The notes under the pieces were generated by a model. It saw nothing but the letters and a program-made list of their open reading frames with translations. It had not been told where the DNA came from and ran no database searches. DNA of 64,000 nucleotides from Zobellia roscoffensis. GTDB taxonomy: Bacteria > Bacteroidota > Bacteroidia > Flavobacteriales > Flavobacteriaceae. Numbering within the stretch: the first letter of the stretch is position 1; each line of letters opens with the position of its first letter. A program made the position numbers and the translations under genes. Shown here piece by piece: positions 55,204 to 63,533 of the stretch. Location of the stretch: assembly GCF_015330165.1 (NCBI RefSeq), contig NZ_JADDXT010000002.1, forward strand, positions 1,424,504 through 1,488,503. Reading direction: 5' to 3'.

Positions 55204-57603
55204 GTGAAAAACTTTATTTGCCCCTTATTTTTTCTACTATCCTTTAACTGCCTACTTTATTCCCAAGACTTTGTCATTTCGGGTACAGTAAAGAGTCAGG
55301 AAGATAATGCTGTTTCTTTTGCAAACGTTTTACTATTGAGTGCAACAGATTCTTCTGTAATCAATGGAACCTCTACTGACGAAAGCGGAACTTTTAAGAT
55401 GAAAGGCATTACTGCAGGAAACTATTTAATCAAGGCTAGTTTTATTGGTAACGAGAGTGCTATAAAAGCGGTTCAATTGAATGCTGATATGGAAATAGAA
55501 CCATTAATTCTGGACGATGCGGACCAAGAGTTAGATGAGGTGATTGTTACTTCCCTTAAACCTAGGTTAGAACGAAAAATAGACCGATTGGTTTTTAACA
55601 TCGAAAACACAGCCTATGCAGATGGTGATGTTTGGGATGTACTTAAAATAACACCAAGTGTAATGGTTATTGGTGAAAACCTGAGTGTTAAGGGTAGTAC
55701 ATCAGTAGGTATCTTAATTAATGGGAGAAAAGTAAATATTCCTCATGATGATATTGTAAACCTACTATCTGGTACTTCTGCTGGTAATGTGCAAAGTATT
55801 GAGGTAATAACCAATCCTCCTGCTAAGTATAGTGCAGAGGAAAGTGCACTCATCAATATTGTGATGAAGAAGAATATAATTGCAGGTTATAACGGTGCAA
55901 TCTATAATAAATACATTCAAGGGGTGCTTCCCAAACACACCATAGGTACGGACCATTTTTTTAAGGGAAAGAAAACCCAACTATCACTTAATTATAGTTT
56001 TAAGCAAGATAGAGATGTTAGTTATTATACGGATATCACAAATTTTACTGAAGACAATACCATTTCTACGTGGTCTGCAGAGCAAGAATATCTCAATAAT
56101 AGTAAGCAACATAACCTTTCCGTTTTTTTCGATTATGATATAAATGAAAAAAGCAGGTTGAGCTTTACTACCATAACCTTATGGCAACCTAGTAGAAATC
56201 GTGTTTACGATACAGATACTGATGTAGTAGGCGATGATGAATTTTCTCGTTTTCACACATTAAACAATTCCGAAATACAGAAACTGAACACTTCTTATTA
56301 TATAGATTATATATATGATTTAAATGAAAAGGGAGCCCAACTTTCGTTTAATGGTCATTATACCTATTATGACCATACAAGAGACCAAATACTAGAGTCT
56401 ATCTTTTATGATACGAACGGAACGCTCTCTGGAAATAATGATTTTACAACGGATTCTGAGCAAGAAATCAACCTGTATAGTTTTCAAGGCGATTACGAAT
56501 CACCGGTTGGAGATTCTGGTAGAGTTGGAGCAGGTTTACGCTATGCGGGAATATCTTCTAAGAGCAGTATAACGCAACAAGGTTTTGATAGGGACCAACC
56601 AGGAATTGACCCGTCTGAAGTGGGGAATTTTGATTATGACGAATCTATTTACGCAGCCTATATTTCCTATTCGGGTAAGTGGGAGCATTGGAAAATGAAA
56701 TCTGGTTTGCGAGCAGAGTATGCCAAAACGGAAGGGGAGCTGGATACCGATGTTTTGTCTGTGGAACGTCATAATCTTCAGTTTTTCCCATCTTTTTCCA
56801 TTCAGTATATACCAAATGAAAATCACAGTTTTGATTTATATTATTTTAGAAAAATTAGTAGGCCACGTTATAATAATGTAAATCCATTTCAAACCTTTCA
56901 AAGTACGTTTTCTACTATTGAAGGAGATCCTGAATTATTGCCTGCCACGAGATACTATATTGCTGGCGGATATACTTTTGATAAAAGCTATACGGTAGAG
57001 CTGTTTTATAAAAAAGCGAAAAACGGATTGTCTGAGCTTATTTTTCAAAATAACGACAATAATCTGCTGCAATTTATTTCATCTAACGTGGCACAAGAAA
57101 CGTCTTATGGAATAGACTTTTCAGTAAATAAGAGTTTCTCTAACTTTTATAATTGCTATCTGCTTACTAGTTTTTATAGTGAAACTTTCAATTTCATTAA
57201 TATAAGTACCAATAGTATGGTAGAGTTGGACCAACTAGGCTGGTTTATACGAAACAGTAATAGTTTTAGCTTTTTGGATGATAAATCTTTAACGGTAGAC
57301 CTTAATCTTGTTTACACAACGGCCATGTTGTCTGGCAATACAAAATTTGATGCTTTTGGGGCATTGAACTTAATGGCTAGGAAAACCTTATATGACAAAA
57401 GATTAAGTATTTCTTTAGGAGTTGAGGATATTTTCAATCAGGGTAATCAGTTTAATACCAGACATTATCAAGATCAAAATGGCACTTCGTTAAAAAGAGG
57501 AGAGAACCGTTTGCTAGTCATGGGGCTACGCTACAAATTTGGTAACTCCAAAATGCGGGATAATAAGAAATCCAAAAGGGTAGACGAGCGCAACCGAATT
57601 TAG
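55204..57603 (+). CDS. TonB-dependent-receptor-like outer membrane beta-barrel protein
   Basis: The 799-residue protein begins at GTG (55204), giving a signal peptide (KNFICPLFFLLSFNCLLYSQ). A carboxypeptidase-regulatory-like domain (about 22-100, GTVKSQEDNAVSFANVLLLS) is followed by a plug-like region (DVWDVLKITPSVMV...GSTSVGILINGRKV) and a large C-terminal barrel of the OMP_b-brl_3 type ending LLVMGLRYKFG plus a short basic tail. Such proteins import ligands or act as surface sensors in Bacteroidota; no SusD partner is present. Ligand unknown. It is probably regulated with the upstream AraC-type membrane protein. Confidence 0.85.
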   Translation: MKNFICPLFFLLSFNCLLYSQDFVISGTVKSQEDNAVSFANVLLLSATDSSVINGTSTDESGTFKMKGITAGNYLIKASFIGNESAIKAVQLNADMEIEPLILDDADQELDEVIVTSLKPRLERKIDRLVFNIENTAYADGDVWDVLKITPSVMVIGENLSVKGSTSVGILINGRKVNIPHDDIVNLLSGTSAGNVQSIEVITNPPAKYSAEESALINIVMKKNIIAGYNGAIYNKYIQGVLPKHTIGTDHFFKGKKTQLSLNYSFKQDRDVSYYTDITNFTEDNTISTWSAEQEYLNNSKQHNLSVFFDYDINEKSRLSFTTITLWQPSRNRVYDTDTDVVGDDEFSRFHTLNNSEIQKLNTSYYIDYIYDLNEKGAQLSFNGHYTYYDHTRDQILESIFYDTNGTLSGNNDFTTDSEQEINLYSFQGDYESPVGDSGRVGAGLRYAGISSKSSITQQGFDRDQPGIDPSEVGNFDYDESIYAAYISYSGKWEHWKMKSGLRAEYAKTEGELDTDVLSVERHNLQFFPSFSIQYIPNENHSFDLYYFRKISRPRYNNVNPFQTFQSTFSTIEGDPELLPATRYYIAGGYTFDKSYTVELFYKKAKNGLSELIFQNNDNNLLQFISSNVAQETSYGIDFSVNKSFSNFYNCYLLTSFYSETFNFINISTNSMVELDQLGWFIRNSNSFSFLDDKSLTVDLNLVYTTAMLSGNTKFDAFGALNLMARKTLYDKRLSISLGVEDIFNQGNQFNTRHYQDQNGTSLKRGENRLLVMGLRYKFGNSKMRDNKKSKRVDERNRI

Positions 57604-57621
57604 AAAGTATGTAACGGTACT

Positions 57622-57807
57622 CTACTTTGTATCTAGCGTAAAATTACTGAGCATAATACCACAAGTTCCAAAACTGATGAGGAGATAAACACCTGTAAGA
57701 ATAAAGAAAATCTTGGCCATTTTACTGTTTTTCTTAATCAATCCTACTATGGCCAGAATGAAAAAAATAATAGGTGGGCCAATCATTAAAAATACAAGTC
57801 CGATCAT
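57622..57807 (-). CDS. small two-helix membrane protein
   Basis: The 61-residue protein has two hydrophobic helices (FLMIGPPIIFFILAIVGLI and IFFILTGVYLLISFGTCGIM) separated by a basic loop KKNSKMAK. Its ATG overlaps the stop of the radical SAM gene by 4 bp (ATGA), showing translational coupling. Function unknown; the coupling suggests it is a membrane partner of the radical SAM/Lgt-like pair. Confidence 0.75.
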   Translation of the reverse strand: MIGLVFLMIGPPIIFFILAIVGLIKKNSKMAKIFFILTGVYLLISFGTCGIMLSNFTLDTK

Positions 57808-59198
57808 ACCATTTCGTTTTGTAGTTGTTCTAAGTACGTCACCTTATCATCTCTATAAAACAAGTTCATTGTTTCAAAAGGGATGATTTTATAATCTTTA
57901 TTTACAATATGCACACATGACTTTTTAATGGCGCGCACATCAAAATTATGAGCGTCTATAAATTGCATGATGATAATGCGAAATAGATTGTCATACCCTA
58001 ATTCTGGTGCATCAATTTCGGGCAAACAGCACATGATGCTTTTCAGGTTTTCCGATGCCTTTTCAACTGAGTTTCCAGTGCTGAATAGTTCTATCATCTT
58101 ACCATGCAATGCCTCGTCTTGTTCATAGATAATAGTGTTTTTTCCTTCGTTCAATAAATCGTCTGGATTAATGTATCGCGTAAGCGGACTCACCTCATCT
58201 CCTAATTTTAGGGCATATGCCATTACCAATGCATCTGGGTTGCAGGGCACCGGAATGAGATCGTCACTTTCAAAAATAGGTGATTGCTCCAAAATTTTTC
58301 TCCGGACTTCTGTTAGGGTTATTCTATTGTCATCAACTTCAAAATTTTCTAAACGACCGGCAACTTGAGTAGGTTGAAAGGTTACCCCTCGAACACATTT
58401 TTGTTTTACGGCAAAGTCTATGGTTTCTCCCATTTCGTGGTCGTTCAATCCTTTTTGCAAGGTGACCACAAGTGTTGTGGAAAGGTTAAGTTTATTAAGG
58501 TGTTCTAATGCTTTTAAGCGGGTTTCGGCTAAATCCGCTCCTCTTAGTGTTTGTAGCACCGTATTATCCAAAGAGTCGAACTGTAGATATATTTCAAAAT
58601 CGGGAGCGTACGTTGCTAATCTTTGGGCAAAAGCAAAATCTTTGGCAATTTTAATACCGTTGGTGTTGACCATTAAATGCCTAATGGGCAATGTTTTGGC
58701 ATAATCCATTATTTCAAAAAACTGCGGATGTATCGTAGGTTCGCCACCACTTAACTGTACAACATCGGGTTCGCCTTCGTTCTTAACGATTACATCTAGC
58801 ATTTTTTTGATTTCCTCTACAGAACGATGTCTGCCGTAGGTGGGTGAAGAGGAGGCGTAACACGTAGGGCACGTAAGATTGCACCGATCGGTTAGCTCAA
58901 CAACGGTTAGGCAGGAATGTTGCTCATGATCTGGGCAAAGGCCACAATCATAAGGGCAACCATAATGGGTTTTGGTATTAAAAGTCTTTGGGTATTCAGA
59001 AGCCTTGTTGTAGTTTCTGATATTCTTGTAATATTCTATATCATCTGCAATAAGCACCTTGCTTTTGCCATGCTCTTTACAGTTTTTGAGCATATATACC
59101 TTATCATTCTCAAAAACGATTTTAGCATCTACACGTCGTAAACATTCCGGGCAAAGACTAAGTGTAAAATCATAATAGGTGTAGTTTTTTGACGGCAT
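57804..59198 (-). CDS. multi-cluster radical SAM enzyme (MJ0619/Tes-like)
   Basis: The 464-residue enzyme has the radical SAM motif CNLTCPTCY (Cys106, 110, 113) and the glycine-rich VQLSGGEPTIHP. Many extra cysteines suggest further metal sites: CPEC (16, 19) with Cys40 in a rubredoxin-like N-terminus, and a CPYDCGLCPDHEQHSC block (81-96). The order resembles the MJ0619 pterin methylase and the archaeal tetraether lipid synthase Tes family. Its start overlaps the Lgt-like gene by 29 bp, and it is coupled to a small membrane protein. A lipid or quinone-like hydrophobic substrate is an inference from these neighbours. Confidence 0.82.
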   Translation of the reverse strand: MPSKNYTYYDFTLSLCPECLRRVDAKIVFENDKVYMLKNCKEHGKSKVLIADDIEYYKNIRNYNKASEYPKTFNTKTHYGCPYDCGLCPDHEQHSCLTVVELTDRCNLTCPTCYASSSPTYGRHRSVEEIKKMLDVIVKNEGEPDVVQLSGGEPTIHPQFFEIMDYAKTLPIRHLMVNTNGIKIAKDFAFAQRLATYAPDFEIYLQFDSLDNTVLQTLRGADLAETRLKALEHLNKLNLSTTLVVTLQKGLNDHEMGETIDFAVKQKCVRGVTFQPTQVAGRLENFEVDDNRITLTEVRRKILEQSPIFESDDLIPVPCNPDALVMAYALKLGDEVSPLTRYINPDDLLNEGKNTIIYEQDEALHGKMIELFSTGNSVEKASENLKSIMCCLPEIDAPELGYDNLFRIIIMQFIDAHNFDVRAIKKSCVHIVNKDYKIIPFETMNLFYRDDKVTYLEQLQNEMV

Positions 59199-59937
59199 AG
59201 GCAGTGGCTTGGCGAATGGTTTTTTGGTAGTATAATAGACAAATTAAGCATAATATTTGGATGCTGCTCAGCCCCACAACAAAAAAGGTGTTCGGTTTTA
59301 GAAACTCTATAAAGAAGCGAAATAGGAAGTATGAGATCATGAAAAATTTGAAAAGCATTCCGCTCTCTAAAGACTTTGAATTTCTTTGAATCTTTGTTAA
59401 AAGAATGAACAACAGTAATAGAAAAAACACTTCATACAGTGCCACAGGGTGTCTGTTTAGACCATCGCCTAAATTCATTCCCATAAAAAATGAGGTCTTT
59501 TTACCATAAGTAAATTCGTTTGTTCCCGCTAAAAAGCACCCTACTCTCCCTATGATGATTCCAAGAATTATAGGAAAAGTAAAAAGGTCTCCTGCAGACT
59601 GTTTTTCGCCAATTATCATCTTTGCTAACTCCACACCCAACAAGCCTCCAAAAAGTCCGCCCATTATAGTTTTATTGTTCATTAAGGCCATCCACCCTTC
59701 TTGTGAATGAATTACTGGGTTCTCTAAAAAGGCTACAGCTCTAGAGAGCAGTAAAGCACCAAAAATTGCACCAATGATTATAGAAAGCCGATTGGCGGAA
59801 GTAATGGAATCGGCACTTTGCTTTCGTAGAAAGACATAATACCTAAAAGCGATAAAAAATGCCAAATACTCTAGAATTAGGTGCATGTTCCATTTTATAC
59901 CGAAAAGTATAGGCTCAAAAGGCAGGGTTATATTCAT
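59170..59937 (-). CDS. Lgt-like membrane protein (prolipoprotein diacylglyceryl transferase family)
   Basis: The 255-residue protein has seven hydrophobic helices and the Lgt layout: IMGGLFGGLLG (about 91-101), the signature-like GRVGCFLAGTNEFTYG (130-145, with Arg131), HPVALYEVFF (163-172) and FFIEFLKP. Lgt transfers diacylglyceryl from phosphatidylglycerol to prolipoproteins. The catalytic-region histidine of E. coli Lgt (HGG) seems replaced by Met-Gly-Gly, so it is probably a paralogue with another substrate. It is the first gene of a coupled operon with a radical SAM enzyme and diverges from dusB. Confidence 0.78.
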   Translation of the reverse strand: MNITLPFEPILFGIKWNMHLILEYLAFFIAFRYYVFLRKQSADSITSANRLSIIIGAIFGALLLSRAVAFLENPVIHSQEGWMALMNNKTIMGGLFGGLLGVELAKMIIGEKQSAGDLFTFPIILGIIIGRVGCFLAGTNEFTYGKKTSFFMGMNLGDGLNRHPVALYEVFFLLLLFILLTKIQRNSKSLESGMLFKFFMISYFLFRFFIEFLKPNTFFVVGLSSIQILCLICLLYYQKTIRQATAYAVKKLHLL

Positions 59938-59991
59938 AGCTTTCAGTAAAGATAGTTATGTTCCACATTTTAACGGCTTGCAGATTAGTTG

Positions 59992-59999
59992 TAAATTTG
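59992..59999 (+). promoter_or_regulatory. -7 promoter box for dusB
   Basis: TAAATTTG matches TAnnTTTG and ends only 5 bp before the dusB ATG, placing the predicted transcription start at or beside the start codon. Confidence 0.5.
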
Positions 60000-60004
60000 C
60001 GGCC

Positions 60005-61000
60005 ATGCCAAAAATAGGAGACATACAATTACCTGACTTTCCGTTGCTTCTTGCACCTATGGAAGATGTAAGCGACCCACCTTTTCGTGCGTTATGCAAA
60101 GAACAGGGTGCAGATGTGGTGTATACGGAGTTTATTTCTTCGGAAGGATTGATTCGTGATGCTGCCAAAAGCGTAATGAAGTTGGATATTTACGAAAAGG
60201 AGAGGCCTGTGGGCATTCAGATTTTCGGTGCTAATCTGGACTCAATGCTGCAATCGGTAGAAATTGTAGAGAAGTCCAAACCGGATATTATCGATATTAA
60301 TTTTGGCTGTCCCGTTAAAAAAGTGGTCAGTAAAGGTGCCGGTGCCGGAATATTAAAAGATATTGATTTAATGGTTTCGCTCACCAAAGCAATGGTGGAA
60401 CATACCAAGTTACCGATTACCGTAAAAACCCGTTTGGGGTGGGACAGTGATTCCATAAAAATAGTTGAGGTTGCCGAACGTTTGCAAGATGTAGGCTGTA
60501 AAGCGATTGCCATTCACGGTAGAACCCGGGTACAGATGTATAAAGGCGAAGCCGATTGGAAACCTATTGCCCAAGTAAAGAACAACCAGCGCATGCACAT
60601 TCCTGTTTTCGGAAATGGCGATGTAGACACACCTGAAGCCGCTGTAAAAATGCGCGATGAATACGGCTTGGACGGTGCTATGATCGGTCGTGCCAGTATT
60701 GGATATCCGTGGTTTTTCAATGAGGTAAAGCACTTTTTTGAAACCGGAACACACAAAGCACCGCCAACCATGCCAGAACGTGTTGAGGCCGCAAGACGTC
60801 ATTTGCAAATGTCTATTGATTGGAAAGGAGAAAAACTAGGTGTTTTTGAAACCCGTAGGCACTATACCAATTACTTTAAAGGCATACCTAATTTTAAGGA
60901 ACACCGTATGAAAATGGTGACCAGTGATGATTCGGTAGATGTATTTGCTGCTTTTGATGAGGTGCTTCAGAAGTTTGGCGATTATCAATTTACTCGATAA
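60005..61000 (+). CDS. dusB: tRNA dihydrouridine synthase DusB
   Basis: The 331-residue protein starts at the ATG at 60005 (MPKIGDIQLPDFPLLLAPME), matching the family N-terminus; the longer frame from 59885 would overlap the divergent gene. FMN-dependent Dus features are the APMEDVSDPPFR start, the catalytic cysteine in NFGCPVKKVVSKGAGAGIL, KTRLGWD, the HGRTRVQMYKGEADW lysine region and GNGDVDTPEAA. It reduces uridine in the tRNA D-loop. The last two codons and stop (ACT CGA TAA) lie inside a dispersed repeat found again at 25.4 kb. Confidence 0.93.
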   Translation: MPKIGDIQLPDFPLLLAPMEDVSDPPFRALCKEQGADVVYTEFISSEGLIRDAAKSVMKLDIYEKERPVGIQIFGANLDSMLQSVEIVEKSKPDIIDINFGCPVKKVVSKGAGAGILKDIDLMVSLTKAMVEHTKLPITVKTRLGWDSDSIKIVEVAERLQDVGCKAIAIHGRTRVQMYKGEADWKPIAQVKNNQRMHIPVFGNGDVDTPEAAVKMRDEYGLDGAMIGRASIGYPWFFNEVKHFFETGTHKAPPTMPERVEAARRHLQMSIDWKGEKLGVFETRRHYTNYFKGIPNFKEHRMKMVTSDDSVDVFAAFDEVLQKFGDYQFTR

Positions 61001-61075
61001 TCGAGATTAAATGCCACGAGTCTCGCCTTCCAAATCAAGGGGGTATTCCTTTTAATGTCTCGCGGGCTTGCCTTG
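60990..61075. repeat. dispersed intergenic repeat, copy 2 (inverted relative to copy 1)
   Basis: This is related to 25375-25447 on the opposite strand. It includes CTCGATAATCGAG, which overlaps the dusB stop codon, and an AAATCAAGGGGG segment aligned to copy 1. It lies between convergent dusB and the permease gene, the same setting as copy 1. Confidence 0.7.
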
Positions 61076-61106
61076 ATGTAGCTTACTTCCTAATAAAGCC
61101 GAAACT

Positions 61107-62300
61107 TTAAATTGAAATCATTTTCTTGGTAATTCTGCTACTCGCAATTTTTGAGGCGATGATTCCCAGAATAAAAATAGTTCCGAAAACAATAAGGACG
61201 TTTATAAACTGATACTCCACTGGGTAGGCAAGAGAAGGTGTTATTTTCAACCATTCGAATGCGATTTGCGACCATATTAAGAGTGATGCGGATACAAGCC
61301 CAATTATTCCGCCTAAACTGGTAACCAATATTCCTTGAACAAAATAAATTCGTCGCAACTCTTTAAGCGTAGTACCAAGGCTATACAGGGTTTTAAGATT
61401 TTGTAGCTTATCTAGTATCATCATAATTATTGCTCCCACCACATTAAAAAGCGCAATGATCAAAACCAGGGTAAAGATGAGGTACGTAGCTAAATTTTCA
61501 GTGTTGAGCATACGGTGCAACGTACTGTTTAGTTCTTGCCGGTCTTTTAATAATACGGTATCTCCAAGAACTGTGGCTATCTGATTTTTAACGGCTGCAA
61601 GCTGCTCAACATTCGTGACTTTGAAGTTTACACCAGATACTTCGTTGGGTTTCTTTTCCAACAACAGTTGCACCTCTGGCAGTTCTGCAAAAACATATTT
61701 TTTATCCAGATTTTCTTCTACTGAATAGACACCACTAAGCACAAGAGATTTGGTTTTAAGCGATTTCTGGGTAAGCGAGCCTTTACCTGGCTTTAGGGCA
61801 AGGACCACCAAAGGGTTCCTGTACTGATTAATGGTAACCCCAAGAATATTGGTCACACCAATACCGGCAACAGCTTCTTGGCTATTGATTCGCCAAGTGC
61901 CGTACAAAAGCATACTGTCAACACCCATAACATTGGTGTAATTGGTGTCAATACCTTTTATAAAAGCAATATGGCCTTTTTCGCGATGCTTTAGATATAC
62001 TTTTTCCTCAAGCTCTTTTGAGTAGTAGGCAAGCCCTTCAATTTGTTGGAGTTTTTCTTCTTGATCGGGAGAAATAGAAAAAAATTTCCCAGTGGCCGGC
62101 AAGGCCTTTAAATCAGGATCAAAAGTATTACTGAAGGATAAGCTAAAAGTTTTGAGTCCTGCAAAACCAGAAAGCACTACAAAAAGAGCAGCAGAGCCAA
62201 TAACCGTTACCAAAAAGGTAATGAAGTTAATGACGTTTACTGCATTTTGACTGCTTTTAGAACGAACATATCGCTTGGCAATGTAGAACGGAAAATTCAA
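61107..62300 (-). CDS. LolC/E-FtsX-type ABC transporter permease
   Basis: The 397-residue membrane protein has one N-terminal helix (NVINFITFLVTVIGSAALFVVL), a large periplasmic domain (about 50-260) and three C-terminal helices (YLIFTLVLIIALFNVVGAII, LVTSLGGIIGLVSASLL and VLIVFGTIFILGIIA). This is the MacB/LolE layout of permeases that extract lipoproteins or drive periplasmic machines. The partner ATPase is not adjacent. It starts 2 bp after the rbfA stop, so the two genes are co-transcribed. Confidence 0.88.
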   Translation of the reverse strand: MNFPFYIAKRYVRSKSSQNAVNVINFITFLVTVIGSAALFVVLSGFAGLKTFSLSFSNTFDPDLKALPATGKFFSISPDQEEKLQQIEGLAYYSKELEEKVYLKHREKGHIAFIKGIDTNYTNVMGVDSMLLYGTWRINSQEAVAGIGVTNILGVTINQYRNPLVVLALKPGKGSLTQKSLKTKSLVLSGVYSVEENLDKKYVFAELPEVQLLLEKKPNEVSGVNFKVTNVEQLAAVKNQIATVLGDTVLLKDRQELNSTLHRMLNTENLATYLIFTLVLIIALFNVVGAIIMMILDKLQNLKTLYSLGTTLKELRRIYFVQGILVTSLGGIIGLVSASLLIWSQIAFEWLKITPSLAYPVEYQFINVLIVFGTIFILGIIASKIASSRITKKMISI

Positions 62301-62302
62301 CC

Positions 62303-62695
62303 TTACATCTTTTTTCTTTTGTCCAACAGGTCTCTGTTCTCAATAGGGTTTTCTTCCCGTTTCAGTGATTTCTCAATATTTTCGATATAATCCAAAGAAT
62401 CATCTAAAAAGAACAATAGCTCAGGAACCCTTCGCAATTGGTTTTTGGTGCGCTGCGCCAATTCATGCTTAATAAGCGGCTGATTGGACTTTATTCCTTC
62501 CATAAGCTCACTTGCATCTTTGTTCGGGAAAATACTGATATATACTTTGGCAATAGAAAGGTCGGTCGTTACCGAAACTTTTGAAACCGAAATCAACGTA
62601 CCTTTCAACCCACCATCAATGGCGGCACGCTGTAGAATATCTACGATATCTTCTTGTATGACCCCCGCAATCTTTTTCTGTCGTTGTGTTTCCAT
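62303..62695 (-). CDS. rbfA: 30S ribosome-binding factor A
   Basis: The 130-residue protein is annotated from the ATG at 62695 (METQRQKKIAGVIQEDIVDI), as in other RbfA proteins; a start at 62743 is unlikely because it would pass through the promoter box. KH-like features are SVSKVSVTTDLSIAKVYIS and the LRRVPELLFFLDDSLDY end motif. RbfA matures the 5' end of 16S rRNA in the small subunit. The TATTTTTG box 4 bp upstream suggests a leaderless mRNA. It is the first gene of the pair with the LolC/E-type permease. Confidence 0.92.
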   Translation of the reverse strand: METQRQKKIAGVIQEDIVDILQRAAIDGGLKGTLISVSKVSVTTDLSIAKVYISIFPNKDASELMEGIKSNQPLIKHELAQRTKNQLRRVPELLFFLDDSLDYIENIEKSLKREENPIENRDLLDKRKKM

Positions 62696-62699
62696 ACCG

Positions 62700-62707
62700 C
62701 AAAAATA
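62700..62707 (-). promoter_or_regulatory. -7 promoter box for rbfA
   Basis: The minus strand reads TATTTTTG, then CGGT, then the rbfA ATG, so the predicted transcription start falls at about the first base of the start codon. Confidence 0.55.
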
Positions 62708-62766
62708 CGGAGAAATAGCGTAATTTAGGGGGATAAACACCAATACGGATAAAATTCATCTTTCAT

Positions 62767-63171
62767 TTGGAAAAAATAGAGCATATAGGCATAGCCGTAC
62801 ACGATTTAGAAGCGGCCAATGAACGCTTCGGTAAGCTTTTAGGACAATCGCACTATAAGATTGAAGAAGTGCCCAGTGAAGGCGTCCGTACCTCATTTTT
62901 CAAAACAGGGGAAAGTAAGATAGAACTTTTAGAAGCAACAGAGCCATCGGGACCCATTGCTAAATTTTTGAATAAAAACGGCGAGGGCATGCACCACATA
63001 GCTTTTGCTGTAGACGATATTGAAAAAGAAATGAAAAGGTTAAAGGCAGAAGGTTTTACATTAATCAACGAAAAACCAAAAAAAGGAGCTGATAATAAAC
63101 TAGTTGCTTTTCTACATCCCAAGAGCAGTAACGGGGTGTTGATAGAATTATGTCAAGAAATAATTAAGTAG
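62767..63171 (+). CDS. mce: methylmalonyl-CoA epimerase
   Basis: At 134 residues this VOC-fold enzyme matches the usual length. It uses a TTG start at 62767 (MEKIEHIGIAVHDLEAANE). Metal ligands are in EHIGIAV (His), SKIELLEATEPSGPIAKFL (Glu), GMHHIAFAVDDI (His) and VLIELCQE (Glu). It interconverts (R)- and (S)-methylmalonyl-CoA, linking propionyl-CoA to succinyl-CoA with methylmalonyl-CoA mutase; those partners are not in the window. It diverges from rbfA. Confidence 0.92.
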   Translation: MEKIEHIGIAVHDLEAANERFGKLLGQSHYKIEEVPSEGVRTSFFKTGESKIELLEATEPSGPIAKFLNKNGEGMHHIAFAVDDIEKEMKRLKAEGFTLINEKPKKGADNKLVAFLHPKSSNGVLIELCQEIIK

Positions 63172-63321
63172 CGAATAAAATAGCTTGCACCACCAAAAAA
63201 TAAGTAGTAATATTGCAGTCCAATTTTTGCTCCTGCGGTTCAGCTGCTTGTAGTACCTAACGCTTCCCGATAGCTATTTGGGGACAGATGGATAAGAATT
63301 GAAATATTGAATTATATAACC

Positions 63322-63395
63322 GGTCCTATAGCTCAGCTGGTTAGAGCACCTGACTCATAATCAGGTGGTCCCTGGTTCGAGTCCAGGTGGGACCA
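63322..63395 (+). tRNA. tRNA with CAU anticodon (elongator Met or Ile2)
   Basis: The cloverleaf has a 7-bp acceptor stem (GGTCCTA with TGGGACC), the D arm GCTCAGCTGGTTAGAGC and an anticodon loop CTCATAA (anticodon CAT) on a CCTGA/TCAGG stem. A 5-nt variable loop and T stem CCTGG/CCAGG complete the fold; the discriminator is A. It pairs normally at position 1-72, so it is not the initiator. C4-G69 and C5-G68 resemble the lysidine-synthase (TilS) target tRNA-Ile2, but Met cannot be excluded. CCA is not encoded. Confidence 0.92.
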
Positions 63396-63402
63396 CGGAA
63401 TT

Positions 63403-63446
63403 AATCCATAACACACTTTTAATTAAGGAGTTATGGATTTTTTGTT
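63403..63446 (+). terminator. terminator after the CAU tRNA
   Basis: AATCCATAAC and GTTATGGATT form a 10-bp stem with a loop of about 17 nt, followed by TTTTTGTTTTT, starting 8 bp after the tRNA. Confidence 0.75.
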
Positions 63447-63533
63447 TTTGGAAGTGACAACATTAGGGCCTACATTTTTATATTCTATTTCATTACACTT
63501 TAATCCTCGTTGCAATTCTATTTATAATTTTCA

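Noticed and set aside
63322..63395. Initiator tRNA-Met
   Set aside because: Position 1-72 is a normal G-C pair and the anticodon stem lacks the three consecutive G-C pairs of initiators.
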